Shown: positions 36,169 to 45,613 of the stretch, one piece after another | Numbering within the stretch: the first letter of the stretch is position 1 | Layout of the letters: the number at the start of each line of letters is the position of its first letter | Assembly: GCF_938015785.1 (NCBI RefSeq) | Contig: NZ_CALLWC010000024.1 | Span: 19,799-83,798 of the forward strand | Origin: an uncultured Campylobacter sp. | GTDB taxonomy: Bacteria; Campylobacterota; Campylobacteria; Campylobacterales; Campylobacteraceae | Direction of reading: 5' to 3' | Length of the DNA: 64,000 nucleotides | Notes under the pieces: model-generated | Told to the model about the DNA's origin: nothing | Seen by the model: the letters and a program-made list of their open reading frames with translations, nothing else | The model's database searches: none | Program-made: the position numbers and the translations under genes

Positions 36169-37164
36169 TTAAACGATCGCTAGCGCGGTAATTAGCACGC
36201 AAGCAAGAGCTAACGGCATGCAGACTTTCCAGCAAAGCCCCATCAGCTGATCGGGGCGTAGATGCGGCCACGCCGCGCGCGCCCATAGGAAGCAGAAAAA
36301 CACGAGGCTTGATTTTAACACCATCATAACACCGCCGGGGATAAACCAAAACGCGTTAAATCCGCCCAAAAACAGTAGCGTCGTAACGACGGAGTAGGTT
36401 ATGATATTGGCGTACTCGCCGATAAAAAACATACCCCAACGCATGCCAGAATACGCCGTACCGGCGCCCGCTACGATCTCGGTTTCGTTTTCGGTAAGGC
36501 ACAGCGGCGTGCGGTTACACTCGACGAAAGCGGCGATCAGAAATAGCGCGAAGCAGACGGGCTCTTTCCAGATAAACCACTTGTCAATACCGCCGCTTTG
36601 CGCGCTTACGATGTCTATAAGCGAGAGTGAGCCCGTGATCATCACGATAGGGATCAGGCTAAGCCCGTTTATCACCTCAAAGCAGGTAATCTGCAAAAAC
36701 GCGCGAAACGCGCCTATAGTGCCCCATTTATTGTAGCTCGCGAGCCCTCCGATCAGCAGTCCGTAAACGCAGGTGCCGCTAGCTCCGAGTAGGAATAAAA
36801 TTCCCACATTTATATCGCTTAAAATCGGCTGTATCGTCCGCCCGCCGATCGTAAACTCCGGTAGCAGCGGCACTACCGAAAGTGCCACGAAAGCTCCCGT
36901 AGCCGAGATTATCGGCGCGATTTTAAAAAGAAGCTTATTCGCCCGCGCAGGGATAGCGTCCTCTTTGGTAAAAAGCTTTATCATATCCGCGCCCACCTGC
37001 AAAAGTCCCGCAGGCCCGACCATAGAGGGTCCGATCCTGCGCTGCATAAAGGCAAGCACCTTACGCTCGGCATAGGTCGCAAGCCCTGAGAGCAGCGCGA
37101 TGACGGCTAAAATCACGAGCGCCTTTAAGATGGTGGCTACGAAATAAAATGCACTATCGCTCAT
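36169..37164 (-). CDS. nuoH: Complex I subunit NuoH
   Basis: A 331-residue eight-span subunit that forms much of the quinone chamber. Family marks are FMQRRIGPSMVGPAGLLQ, DMIKLFTKEDAIP and the quinone-site loop FVECNRTPLCLTENETEIVA. Length is standard. It overlaps nuoG by four bases. Confidence 0.96.
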   Translation of the reverse strand: MSDSAFYFVATILKALVILAVIALLSGLATYAERKVLAFMQRRIGPSMVGPAGLLQVGADMIKLFTKEDAIPARANKLLFKIAPIISATGAFVALSVVPLLPEFTIGGRTIQPILSDINVGILFLLGASGTCVYGLLIGGLASYNKWGTIGAFRAFLQITCFEVINGLSLIPIVMITGSLSLIDIVSAQSGGIDKWFIWKEPVCFALFLIAAFVECNRTPLCLTENETEIVAGAGTAYSGMRWGMFFIGEYANIITYSVVTTLLFLGGFNAFWFIPGGVMMVLKSSLVFFCFLWARAAWPHLRPDQLMGLCWKVCMPLALACVLITALAIV

Positions 37165-39830
37165 CTGCCCTCTCCTTTGGAATTTGAAATTTTCTCGATT
37201 TTTACGCTGACGTAGCGCGAGGTTTTGAAAAATATCTCGCCGCGCAATTTCTCATCAAAATACGGCAGATACGCCCCGCTAAAGCCTGGATCGATCTTTA
37301 CGCTAGCGACGATTTCGCGCTTTAAGCTTACGAGCCCCTCTGCGCCGCTTTCGCTATTTTTATTACCGGAGGCATCGGCTTTACGAGCACCGTTTGCACG
37401 ATCCGCTTTTTTTGCATGGCTAGCGCCGCTTTTATCGTTAGCGGCACTCATTTTGCCCGCGCCGTCTGATTGATAAATTTTAACGACGTCGCCTGCGCTC
37501 ACGCCCAAGCTTTCGGCGATGCTAGGGCTTAGATACAGTGCGCCCGCTTCGCCCAGAGCGCTGCTTGCACCGCTAAATTTATTGAATTGATGCAGCGGAT
37601 TTGCCTCATAGATTAAAATTTCGCCCTCGCCTGCTTTAAGCGGCACGGAAGGCGAAATTTCAAACTCCTCCTCGCTAGCGGCGAGCTCCTCGTTTCGCAG
37701 CTCATATCCGCGGTGGTTTGCGCCGCCGTTGTCGTAAAAATTTTCTAAATCGTCAAATTTAACCTGCTCAAAATCTGCGCCCAGGCTCGGCGTATAGCTG
37801 ATCGCGTGTTCCGCGCAAATTCCCAGCGCACAGGCGATGTCGTTTAGCTCATATCCGCCGTAATCAAGCGCCGCATTCGTAGGCACTACGCGCTTGTCGT
37901 AGTTCGTAAACGTGCCCTCCTGCTGCACCAAGCTAGGCGCGTCCAGATCGGCTTCCAACACGCCGAAACTAATATCGCCCGCTTCGTTGTAGCCTAGCGT
38001 CTCGCCCGCACTCATTTGCGCACTAAGCTCACAGATGAGAGCGACGCCAAGGCTGTTCGTGCGCGGCGGCACCACTAGCACTTTTAGCGGCGTGTAGCGC
38101 TGCACCAAACCCGCTAGGCGCGCGAGCGCGGCGCTATTTGGCGTGCGGATAAAATCCTCGCCGATGATGAGCGAAAAACTCTCCTTTTTAGCCAAAAGCT
38201 CATCCACTTTCTGCTCGTCCAGCCCGAGCGCGCTGGCAAAATTTGAAATTTTACTTTCCGCGGGATTCTCGGAATTCTGTGTGGAATTTTTTGCGGGATT
38301 TTCAGCGCCATCCGCACTCGCTGAATCTTCGTCACCGCTGGCACTCGCAACGTTCTCGGCACCATTTGCCTCCGTAGAATTCCCATGATTTCGCGAACCC
38401 GCGGATTTCTCGTCTAAATTTTCCTTCGCCGCGGCGCGCGAAATTTCAAATTCCGCCGCGAGTTTCGCATCCAACCACCCAGGCAGATCGCGTCCGAATT
38501 TTTGCAAGATCCAAAGCAGGATCTGCGCCTCCAAGCCCGCGGCATGCGGTTGATGGATGAAATTTTTACTAAAGCCCTTAATGCCCTCGTCGCAAAACGG
38601 ATGAAAATAGATCCCGCTTGCTTTATTTAGCTTGCAGGCGCTGTTTACCGCATAGCCTAGATTTGGAGCGTCGCTGCGCAAAAACGTGCCGCAAACGACG
38701 ATGAAATCGCTGTTTTTAATCGTCTGTGAATCCGCATTATAAAATTTCGTGCCGCTAAGCTTAGAAAATTCGCGCAGGAATTTTTGATACGCAAGAGCTT
38801 CATCGTTAATCAGAGCGAGCTTAAATTTTTGCCGCAAAAGCTCTAAAATCCGCGCTTCTTCGTTGGTGATGAAGCTATTAAATTTGATATTTTTGATCTC
38901 GCCGTCCTCGATGCCGCGCACGATGCGGTTAAAAACCGCTTCGTTTTTGCTCGCTCGCTCGTTTGAAAAATCCCAGCCGAAGCGCGCTCCTGCATGCAGA
39001 ACGCTAAAATTTATGTCGCTGCTAACGCGATAAATTTTTTCACGCGGCTCGCCTATGCCGCGGCGCTTCACCTCGTAATAAAGCAGTTCGCAGTCGCTGC
39101 TGTGCGGATTGGAAGCGGGGATTTGGCGCAGCTCCCAGGCGTTTGAAACGTATTTAAACGCGCGCTCTACCAGAGCCCCAGTCGGGCAGACCGCCGCGCT
39201 CTCGCCGTAGTTTACGCAATCATCATTTTCATTTACCCGCGCGATTAGGCTTTTTTGTAGCTTGTTCCACACGGCGTAGGCGTCTTTGGGCATCGCGTCC
39301 TTTTGCTCCTTGCTCGGCGCGTCTCCGCCGCGCGGGACGAGCTTAAACGCATCTACGCCCAGGCGGTCTTTCGCGGCGGTGATACAGCGCTCGCAAACGA
39401 TGCAAAGGCTAGGATCGTAGCTCAAATAACCCCAATCCTGCACCTCGCGCGCCGTATCGCGGATAGCGTAGCTTTGAGCATTTGTGCGCATCAGATGGGC
39501 TAAATTTTGAAGCTCGCACTCGCCGCTTTGATCGCAAACCCCGCACGCCATCGGATGGTTGATACAATAAACCTGCGTAATCGCCTCGCGTTCGGCGTCG
39601 ATCTCGGGGCTATGGCTGTAAACGACCATGCCGTCTTTGGCTTTGGCGTTGCAGCTATAGACGCGCTTGCTGTCCGCTTCGACCATACAAAGCCTGCATG
39701 CGAGCGTCGGCGTACCGCCGCTTAGATAACAAAGCGCAGGGATAAAAACGCCGCAGCGACGCGCGACCTGCAAGATGTACTCACCCTCGTCGCACTCGCA
39801 AGCTTTACCGTCGATCGTGATCTTTGCCAT
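37161..39830 (-). CDS. nuoG: Complex I subunit NuoG with two low-complexity insertions
   Basis: An 889-residue Fe-S subunit from the ATG at 39830 (MAKITIDG); a longer frame runs into the previous gene. The N-terminal 2Fe-2S domain (CGVFIPALCY; ACRLCMVE), the His-Cys 4Fe-4S domain (HPMACGVCDQSGECELQ) and two further 4Fe-4S motifs (CIVCERC, CPTGAL) are followed by a molybdopterin-oxidoreductase-like body. Two insertions stand out: Asn/Ala/Glu-rich residues about 464-533, and Lys/Ala/Ser-rich residues about 790-833. Confidence 0.93.
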   Translation of the reverse strand: MAKITIDGKACECDEGEYILQVARRCGVFIPALCYLSGGTPTLACRLCMVEADSKRVYSCNAKAKDGMVVYSHSPEIDAEREAITQVYCINHPMACGVCDQSGECELQNLAHLMRTNAQSYAIRDTAREVQDWGYLSYDPSLCIVCERCITAAKDRLGVDAFKLVPRGGDAPSKEQKDAMPKDAYAVWNKLQKSLIARVNENDDCVNYGESAAVCPTGALVERAFKYVSNAWELRQIPASNPHSSDCELLYYEVKRRGIGEPREKIYRVSSDINFSVLHAGARFGWDFSNERASKNEAVFNRIVRGIEDGEIKNIKFNSFITNEEARILELLRQKFKLALINDEALAYQKFLREFSKLSGTKFYNADSQTIKNSDFIVVCGTFLRSDAPNLGYAVNSACKLNKASGIYFHPFCDEGIKGFSKNFIHQPHAAGLEAQILLWILQKFGRDLPGWLDAKLAAEFEISRAAAKENLDEKSAGSRNHGNSTEANGAENVASASGDEDSASADGAENPAKNSTQNSENPAESKISNFASALGLDEQKVDELLAKKESFSLIIGEDFIRTPNSAALARLAGLVQRYTPLKVLVVPPRTNSLGVALICELSAQMSAGETLGYNEAGDISFGVLEADLDAPSLVQQEGTFTNYDKRVVPTNAALDYGGYELNDIACALGICAEHAISYTPSLGADFEQVKFDDLENFYDNGGANHRGYELRNEELAASEEEFEISPSVPLKAGEGEILIYEANPLHQFNKFSGASSALGEAGALYLSPSIAESLGVSAGDVVKIYQSDGAGKMSAANDKSGASHAKKADRANGARKADASGNKNSESGAEGLVSLKREIVASVKIDPGFSGAYLPYFDEKLRGEIFFKTSRYVSVKIEKISNSKGEGR
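38230..38437 (-). repeat. Low-complexity insertion in NuoG
   Basis: About 70 codons rich in Asn, Ala, Glu and Ser, between ordinary NuoG sequence ending EISRAAAKE and resuming ISNFASALGLDEQK. It contains GAATTC, AAATTT and GAATTT cores. Confidence 0.6.
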
Positions 39831-39831
39831 T

Positions 39832-40539
39832 TTAAACCTTAGAAATTTCTGCGAGTTCGAAATTATAACCGCCAAAGCCCTGCCCGCCCGAGCCCAAAAG
39901 CGCAATCGTGCCCTTTAGCTCCTCATCCAAAATAAATTCTTTTTCCAAATTTAAATGCGGCGTTTTGATGCGGACGCGATCGCCACCCTTGATCTTTGCG
40001 ACCATGCAAAAATACCTTCCGCCGATGAGCCGCTCGTCCGCATCGTGTTTGAAAACCACGGCGCCGTCGAAATTCTCAGGCTCTTTAAGCGGGCTTAAAT
40101 TTAACCGCTCTTGTGCGCCCAAGTCCGCTCGCTCGCCGCGTAAGCTTAAAATTTTAATCTCGAACTTCGCCGCTATGAGAGATATAAAGGCTTTGATATT
40201 TTCGGCATCGGGGTGAGTTTTAATGAGCGCATCGTCGATCAAAAGCGCGTCGCAGCCGCTTTGCAGAAACTCCGCGATCTGCTCGATCTCCTCCTCGCCC
40301 ACGCTGCTTTCGCCGCTTAGATACTCTAGATCCAGATCCGCAAAATATGGCTCGTCGCAAAAACTAGCGCAGATTAACGCCAGCACGAAGCTTTGCGCGC
40401 CGATCTCGCATTTTATCAGCTCGCCTGGAAGATGCGGATCTTGCAGCGGCGATACGCTTAAAATTTCAGCGCTCTTAAAACCTTCTGCAAGCGCGGGATT
40501 TTGCAAGCTAAGCAGCGACGCGAAATTTAAAATTTTCAT
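39832..40539 (-). CDS. Complex I accessory protein in the nuoF position
   Basis: A 235-residue protein with no NADH- or FMN-binding motif of NuoF and none of its cluster cysteines. It resembles the C. jejuni Cj1574 protein by position and size, from memory. In Campylobacter, complex I lacks NuoE/NuoF and takes electrons from reduced flavodoxin, with these replacement proteins proposed at the entry end. I chose the ATG at 40539 behind GGGGAGAGG, overlapping the previous gene as ATGA. Confidence 0.85.
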   Translation of the reverse strand: MKILNFASLLSLQNPALAEGFKSAEILSVSPLQDPHLPGELIKCEIGAQSFVLALICASFCDEPYFADLDLEYLSGESSVGEEEIEQIAEFLQSGCDALLIDDALIKTHPDAENIKAFISLIAAKFEIKILSLRGERADLGAQERLNLSPLKEPENFDGAVVFKHDADERLIGGRYFCMVAKIKGGDRVRIKTPHLNLEKEFILDEELKGTIALLGSGGQGFGGYNFELAEISKV

Positions 40540-40766
40540 CCTCTCCCCTTTTTGGCGACGACCATCCAATCGACTTGGTTATATCGGATCGAGCTTAAAA
40601 GCGTGGAATTTAGCCCCTCCACCAGATCGGCGCTCTTTTGAACCGCGCTGAAATCGCCCATCTCAAACATAAAGATCATCGTCTCGCCGCGAGCGGAATT
40701 TTTTAAAATTTCGCCCATGCGGTTTAAAAATTTATCGCCCAGATGCCTCAAATCATAGCGCTTCAT
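40536..40766 (-). CDS. Complex I accessory protein in the nuoE position
   Basis: A 76-residue protein between nuoD and the nuoF-position gene, overlapping both by four bases. It lacks the four cysteines of NuoE's 2Fe-2S site. It matches Cj1575 of C. jejuni in place and size, from memory. The sequence (GETMIFMFEMGDF; SIRYNQVDWMVVAKK) shows no metal site. A role in docking flavodoxin is inferred. Confidence 0.85.
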   Translation of the reverse strand: MKRYDLRHLGDKFLNRMGEILKNSARGETMIFMFEMGDFSAVQKSADLVEGLNSTLLSSIRYNQVDWMVVAKKGRG

Positions 40767-41989
40767 CGATCCACCTCGCCTAAGATAATATTAGTGCTGC
40801 CGATGATCGCCGCGGCGTCGGCAAGATACTGCCCCGGTAAAATTTCCTCATAGACCGCGCAATGCCAAAAGCTCGGCGTGCGGATCTTAAGGCGGTACGG
40901 GCGGCTTTCGCCCATCGAGCGGATATAAAATCCAAGCTCGCCCTTAGGACTCTCGCTCGCGGCGTAAATTTCGCCCACAGGCGGGCGCAAACCCTGCGTA
41001 ACCAGCACGAAATGCTGCATCAGCGAGTAGTTTTGCGTCATGATCTGCTCTTTGCTAGGATTTACGTAAGCAGGGTCGATCGCTAAAATTTGCGGATCGC
41101 TCAGCGGATAGTGCTTCGCGCACTGGCGCAAAATTTTAAGGCTCTCGCGCATCTCCGCCATATAGCATTTATAACGCGCGTAGCAGTCGCCCTCGCTCGC
41201 ATACGGCACGTCGAAATCAAGCTCGTCGTAGATGAGATAGGGCTCTTCTTTTCGGATATCCCACGCATGTCCGCTAGCGCGCAAGCTCACGCCGCTACAG
41301 CCGCAGCTAAGGGCATCTTCGTACGAGATCACGCCCACGCCCTCGGTTCGCATCAGCCAAATTCTATTGGTATCGAGCATATCTTCAAATTCTTTAATGT
41401 CGCTTGGGAATTCGTCGCAAAATTTCAACATCTCTTCTAGCCAACCGTTAGGCAGGTCCAAAAACACGCCGCCGATTTTGATATTATTGTGCGTAAGGCG
41501 CGCGCCGCAGTATTTTTCTATGAGATCAAGTATGTATTCGCGCGAGCGAAAACAGTAGAGAAATACCGTCATCGCACCGATATCAAGCGCGTGCGTCCCC
41601 AAAAACAGAAGGTGCGAGCTGATGCGATTAAGCTCAAGCAAGATTGTGCGGATGATCTGCGCACGGCGCGGCACTTCGATGCCGCAAAGCTTCTCGACCG
41701 CGGCGCAAAAGCCGTAGTTGTTCGAGCCCGATGCGACGTAATCGATGCGATCTGTTACGGGGACGAACTCCGCGTAGATCATATTTTCTGCCATCTTTTC
41801 GATGCCTCGGTGCATGTAGCCCACGCCGGGGCGGGCTCGCACGATGCGCTCGCCGTCAAGCTCCAGCACGAGCTTTAGCTGGCCGTGCGCGCTTGGATGC
41901 TGTGGACCGAAATTTAAGATCATATTCGCGCCCTCGCGCTCGTACTCGATGTTTTCGAAAAACGGTCTTAGCTTGCTTGGATTTTGCAT
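40763..41989 (-). CDS. nuoD: Complex I subunit NuoD
   Basis: A 408-residue 49-kDa-type subunit at the quinone site. Family marks are LNFGPQHPSAHGQLKLVLEL (quinone-contacting His), RPGVGYMHRGIEKMAE and the C-terminal MGESRPYRLKIRTPSF. Length is standard, with no insertion. It overlaps nuoC by one base and the nuoE-position gene by four. Confidence 0.97.
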   Translation of the reverse strand: MQNPSKLRPFFENIEYEREGANMILNFGPQHPSAHGQLKLVLELDGERIVRARPGVGYMHRGIEKMAENMIYAEFVPVTDRIDYVASGSNNYGFCAAVEKLCGIEVPRRAQIIRTILLELNRISSHLLFLGTHALDIGAMTVFLYCFRSREYILDLIEKYCGARLTHNNIKIGGVFLDLPNGWLEEMLKFCDEFPSDIKEFEDMLDTNRIWLMRTEGVGVISYEDALSCGCSGVSLRASGHAWDIRKEEPYLIYDELDFDVPYASEGDCYARYKCYMAEMRESLKILRQCAKHYPLSDPQILAIDPAYVNPSKEQIMTQNYSLMQHFVLVTQGLRPPVGEIYAASESPKGELGFYIRSMGESRPYRLKIRTPSFWHCAVYEEILPGQYLADAAAIIGSTNIILGEVDR

Positions 41990-42777
41990 TATTTTCTCTT
42001 TGTGATGATCTTGTAAATTCCGCGTTTAGCGCGTTTTACGAAGCGCACGCCGCCATCTTCTTGATATTCTTGTAAAATTTTCTCTTGCGGCCTAGGCTCG
42101 CCGTAACCGCTCTCGTGATAGAGCCGCGCGAAGTTAAAGGTATCTTTTTCGTTCACGAATGCGGAATTTCGGTTCTCTTCGCCGATCCGCTCGCGCGCGT
42201 CAGATCCAAAAATTTTATCCACCTCGTACCACTTGGCAAACTCGTCTCCTTGCAGCGGATAGGATTTTAAAAGCGGATGTCCGAACCAATCATCGGGCAT
42301 TATTAGGCGCGCTAAATTTGGATGATTTTCAATCCAAACGCCCATCATATCGTATAGCTCGCGCTCCGCCCAGTTCGCGCTTTTGTAGATGCCCGCAGCG
42401 CTTTGTAAAAAGCTCTCGTTTGACACGAAGCACTTTAGCCGCGCACGGCGCGCTCTTTTGATATCCAAAAGCTGATAAAAAACCTCGATGCCGCCGCGAG
42501 CCTCGGTAAAATCCACGCCGCTTAGCTCGCATAAAATTTCATATCCCGCGCCCTTAAGCGTATGCAGCGCCGCTAAATTTTGCGCGGGCTCCACGTAGAG
42601 TACGAGAGTGTTAAATTCCACGTATGAGTTTAAAATTTGGACGCCTTCAAGCGCGTCTAGATCGTCTTCAAAATCGCTTTTGGCTACCTCCAACTTCGGC
42701 GTTTCTTCGGGAACGAAAAATCTGTCTTTGTAGTAATTTTTTTTACTCTGATCGCCTTTGGGATTAAATTTTCTCAT
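41989..42777 (-). CDS. nuoC: Complex I subunit NuoC
   Basis: A 262-residue 30-kDa-type subunit. I chose the ATG at 42777, which overlaps the nuoB stop as TGATG; a longer frame lies inside nuoB. The conserved SANWAERELYDMMGVWIENHPNLARL and the following DDWFGHPLLKSYPLQGDEF mark the family. The first 55 residues are a lysine-rich extension seen in related campylobacters. Confidence 0.94.
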   Translation of the reverse strand: MRKFNPKGDQSKKNYYKDRFFVPEETPKLEVAKSDFEDDLDALEGVQILNSYVEFNTLVLYVEPAQNLAALHTLKGAGYEILCELSGVDFTEARGGIEVFYQLLDIKRARRARLKCFVSNESFLQSAAGIYKSANWAERELYDMMGVWIENHPNLARLIMPDDWFGHPLLKSYPLQGDEFAKWYEVDKIFGSDARERIGEENRNSAFVNEKDTFNFARLYHESGYGEPRPQEKILQEYQEDGGVRFVKRAKRGIYKIITKRK

Positions 42778-43286
42778 CAGATCAGCCTTTTTGCCTTTTG
42801 TGCGCGGCGCGGGCTTTGAGAGCGGATCTTTTTTTGCAACACCATCATCGCAAACTGTAGCGTCTCGGGGCGAGGCGCGCATCCAGGCAGATAGATATCC
42901 ACGGGCACTATGCGGTCGCAGCCTTGCACCGTCGCGTAGGTATTAAACATCCCTCCGGTATTGGCGCAGCTGCCCATGCTGATGACCCATTTGGGCTCGG
43001 GCATCGCGTCGTATAGGCGGCGCGTAAACTCGGCGTGCTTTTTGCTAAGCGTGCCTGCGATTATCATCACATCCGATTGCTTGGCGCTTGCGCGAAATAT
43101 CGTGCCGAAGCGGTCAAAGTCAAATCTGCCCGCGCCCGCCGCCATCATCTCGATCGCACAGCAAGCAAGCCCGTACGTCATCGCCCACAAAGAGTTGCTC
43201 CTACCCCACGCAATTAGCTTATCGACGGTGGTAAGAACTACTGGAAGCCCGTTTTCGCGCGCATAGTTTATCTTATGCTCTGCCAA
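42777..43286 (-). CDS. nuoB: Complex I subunit NuoB
   Basis: A 169-residue subunit holding cluster N2, the donor to quinone. Adjacent cysteines are at YGLACCAIEMM (42 and 43), with further ligands in MGSCANTGGMF and LPGCAPRPE. The first 19 bases overlap the nuoA end. Confidence 0.97.
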   Translation of the reverse strand: MAEHKINYARENGLPVVLTTVDKLIAWGRSNSLWAMTYGLACCAIEMMAAGAGRFDFDRFGTIFRASAKQSDVMIIAGTLSKKHAEFTRRLYDAMPEPKWVISMGSCANTGGMFNTYATVQGCDRIVPVDIYLPGCAPRPETLQFAMMVLQKKIRSQSPRRAQKAKRLI

Positions 43287-43657
43287 TTTAGCGCTCCTTT
43301 TTTCCAGGCGTAGATGAAACCGATGCCTAATAATACGATGAAAAACGCCATCTCTACAAGCCCGAACACACCTAAAATTTTAAAATTTACCGCCCACGGA
43401 AACATAAAGATAATCTCGACGTCAAAAAGTATGAAAAGTACGGCTATCAAAAAAAAGTGGGAGTTCATTCGGTTGGGCTGCTTGACGGCTTCGGGGCCGC
43501 TTTCGTAAATTTCGCCCTTTAGCCGCTCGTCGCGCCTATCTGCTAAACGCGAGCCTACCAAAGAGGATAATTTAACGATGAGCGAAAAGACGCAAAAAGC
43601 CAGGATTAGCATTACGAATATTCCGAAATACGGGCTTTGCAGCGGAATTCTAGACAT
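43268..43657 (-). CDS. nuoA: Complex I subunit NuoA
   Basis: A 129-residue three-span subunit that starts the operon. The conserved loop YESGPEAV and FDVEIIFMFPWAV mark the family. A candidate promoter is about 30 bases upstream. Confidence 0.96.
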   Translation of the reverse strand: MSRIPLQSPYFGIFVMLILAFCVFSLIVKLSSLVGSRLADRRDERLKGEIYESGPEAVKQPNRMNSHFFLIAVLFILFDVEIIFMFPWAVNFKILGVFGLVEMAFFIVLLGIGFIYAWKKGALNWQSIR

Positions 43658-43687
43658 TTTTCGCCTCGATTTTAAAATTTAATGTGG

Positions 43688-43693
43688 ATTGTA
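43688..43693 (-). promoter_or_regulatory. Candidate -10 box of the nuo operon
   Basis: The minus strand reads TACAAT about 31 bases before the nuoA start codon, in the 173-base spacer shared with the divergent pit gene. No -35 box is evident. Confidence 0.4.
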
Positions 43694-43830
43694 ACGAAGT
43701 ATTGATTTAATAAAGCTTAGCGCGCGCCACTAAATTCGCTTTTAAAATTAAAATTTATATACCTCGCCCGTACGATTTAGTGGGGATTAAGGCGCGTGTG
43801 GTAAAATTTCGCGGATTTTAAGGGAGAGCT

Positions 43831-45393
43831 ATGAAATCTAGCAAGATAAGTCTCATTTTCTACGGCATATTCTGCGGCGTAACAATCTATTTTCTTATCT
43901 GGGGATTCGGTTTTATAGGAAGCGGCGATAAAACGCTATTTTTAGTTTCGGTATTTTTGGGCATCTTTATGGCCTTTAATATCGGCGGAAACGACGTGGC
44001 AAATTCCTTTGGCACCAGCGTCGGAAGCGGCACCCTTAGTATCGCGCAAGCCCTTTGTATCGCGGCGGTATTTGAAGCAAGCGGCGCGGTAATCGCAGGC
44101 GGCGAAGTAACTTCGACGATCCGCAGCGGCATAATCGATCTTAGCAAAATGGATGTGCATCCGAGAGACTTTATCTACGTAATGATGAGCGCGCTTTTTG
44201 CGGCAGGCGCGTGGCTGCTTTTTGCCAGCAGAAAGGGTTTGCCCGTATCCACTACTCATGCGATCATCGGCGGTATCGTGGGCTCGGGGCTTACGCTAGG
44301 CGCCCTGCTTAATACCGCAGAGGCTTCCGCATTGTGGCTCGTGCAGTGGGATAAGATCGGCAAAATAGCGATCTCTTGGGTGCTCTCGCCGATTTTGGGC
44401 GGAGTGATCTCCTTTGGAATTTTCTGGCTAATCAAACATTATATTTTGGATTACAACCGCTACGCTCAAATAAAGATCGACCGCATAAAGCGCGAAAAAA
44501 AATCTCTCCGCAAATTGCACAAAAAAACCTTCGAGACCCTGGACGACATTCAAAAGATCGCCTATGCAGAAGCGCTAAATCACGATATCTACGCTATGCG
44601 CGATCCAGATTTCGACCCAAGCGAGCTGGATAGCGAGTATTATAAAAAGGTGATCGAGCTTGACGCTAAAAAAGAGAAGCTCAAATCCCACAAGGCCCTA
44701 GAGTACGGGATCCCCGCCGTAGCCGGTATCGGAGCCTTCGTAATCTCGGCGATGCTGATATTTAAGGGGCTACATAATCTAAATTTCGGGCTTACGAATT
44801 TTTACAACTACCTCATCATCGGTATGTCGACGCTAATTACCTGGCTTTTGATGTTTATTTTCGCTAAAACCCTGCGCCGCTCAAATTTAAACAAATCCGC
44901 GTTTTTGATGTTTAGCTGGCTGCAGGTGCTCACCGCTAGCGGCTTTGCGTTTTCGCACGGCAGCAACGACATCGCAAACGCCGTGGGTCCGTTCGCCGCC
45001 ATCATCGATACAATGGCTACGAATAGTATCAATCCCTCCACTCCCGTGCCGCAGCAGATTATGATAATGTTCGCAGTAGCCCTCATAGCGGGGCTTTGGT
45101 TCATCGGCAAAGAGGTAATCGCCACCGTAGGCACCAATCTTACAAAAATCCACCCCGCCTCTGGCTTTAGCGCCGAGCTCGCAAGCGCCATCGTCGTCAT
45201 GGCGGCATCGGTGCTGGGGCTTCCGATCTCCTCGACCCACGTGCTAATCGGCGCGATTTTAGGAATCGGCTTGGTAAATCACAGCACGAACTGGTCGCTG
45301 ATGAAGCCGATTGGGCTAGCGTGGATCATCACTCTGCCCGTCTCGGCGCTGCTTTCGGCGTTTGCATTCGTGCTTTTGCGCCACGTATTTTAG
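43831..45393 (+). CDS. Pit-family inorganic phosphate transporter
   Basis: A 520-residue inner-membrane transporter with the inverted-repeat PiT layout. The signature GGNDVANSFGTSVGSG is near residue 52 and its second copy HGSNDIANAVGPFAA near 378. A long charged cytoplasmic loop (about 215-290) separates the halves. It couples phosphate uptake to protons or sodium. The start has AGGGAGAG upstream, and it is divergent from nuo. Confidence 0.94.
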   Translation: MKSSKISLIFYGIFCGVTIYFLIWGFGFIGSGDKTLFLVSVFLGIFMAFNIGGNDVANSFGTSVGSGTLSIAQALCIAAVFEASGAVIAGGEVTSTIRSGIIDLSKMDVHPRDFIYVMMSALFAAGAWLLFASRKGLPVSTTHAIIGGIVGSGLTLGALLNTAEASALWLVQWDKIGKIAISWVLSPILGGVISFGIFWLIKHYILDYNRYAQIKIDRIKREKKSLRKLHKKTFETLDDIQKIAYAEALNHDIYAMRDPDFDPSELDSEYYKKVIELDAKKEKLKSHKALEYGIPAVAGIGAFVISAMLIFKGLHNLNFGLTNFYNYLIIGMSTLITWLLMFIFAKTLRRSNLNKSAFLMFSWLQVLTASGFAFSHGSNDIANAVGPFAAIIDTMATNSINPSTPVPQQIMIMFAVALIAGLWFIGKEVIATVGTNLTKIHPASGFSAELASAIVVMAASVLGLPISSTHVLIGAILGIGLVNHSTNWSLMKPIGLAWIITLPVSALLSAFAFVLLRHVF

Positions 45394-45583
45394 GCTAAAT
45401 TTAAAGATCCGCTCCCCGAAATTTTAAAATTTCGCAAAATTCTACGCAGGCTAAATTTTAAAATTTTACGGTGCCGAAGCGAGTAAATTTTACAGCTCCT
45501 CTTGCGACGCGCTACAGCGCAAAACCAGCTCGTAGCGGCGCAGATCCCGCCTGCCGCCCTGTAAAATTTAATAAAATTTTAGC

Positions 45584-45589
45584 TACAAT
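45584..45589 (+). promoter_or_regulatory. -10 box of azlCD
   Basis: TACAAT 25 bases before the azlC start codon, downstream of an AT-rich stretch in the 220-base gap after pit. Confidence 0.5.
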
Positions 45590-45613
45590 CGCCCTTTTAA
45601 ATTTAGGAAAGCT

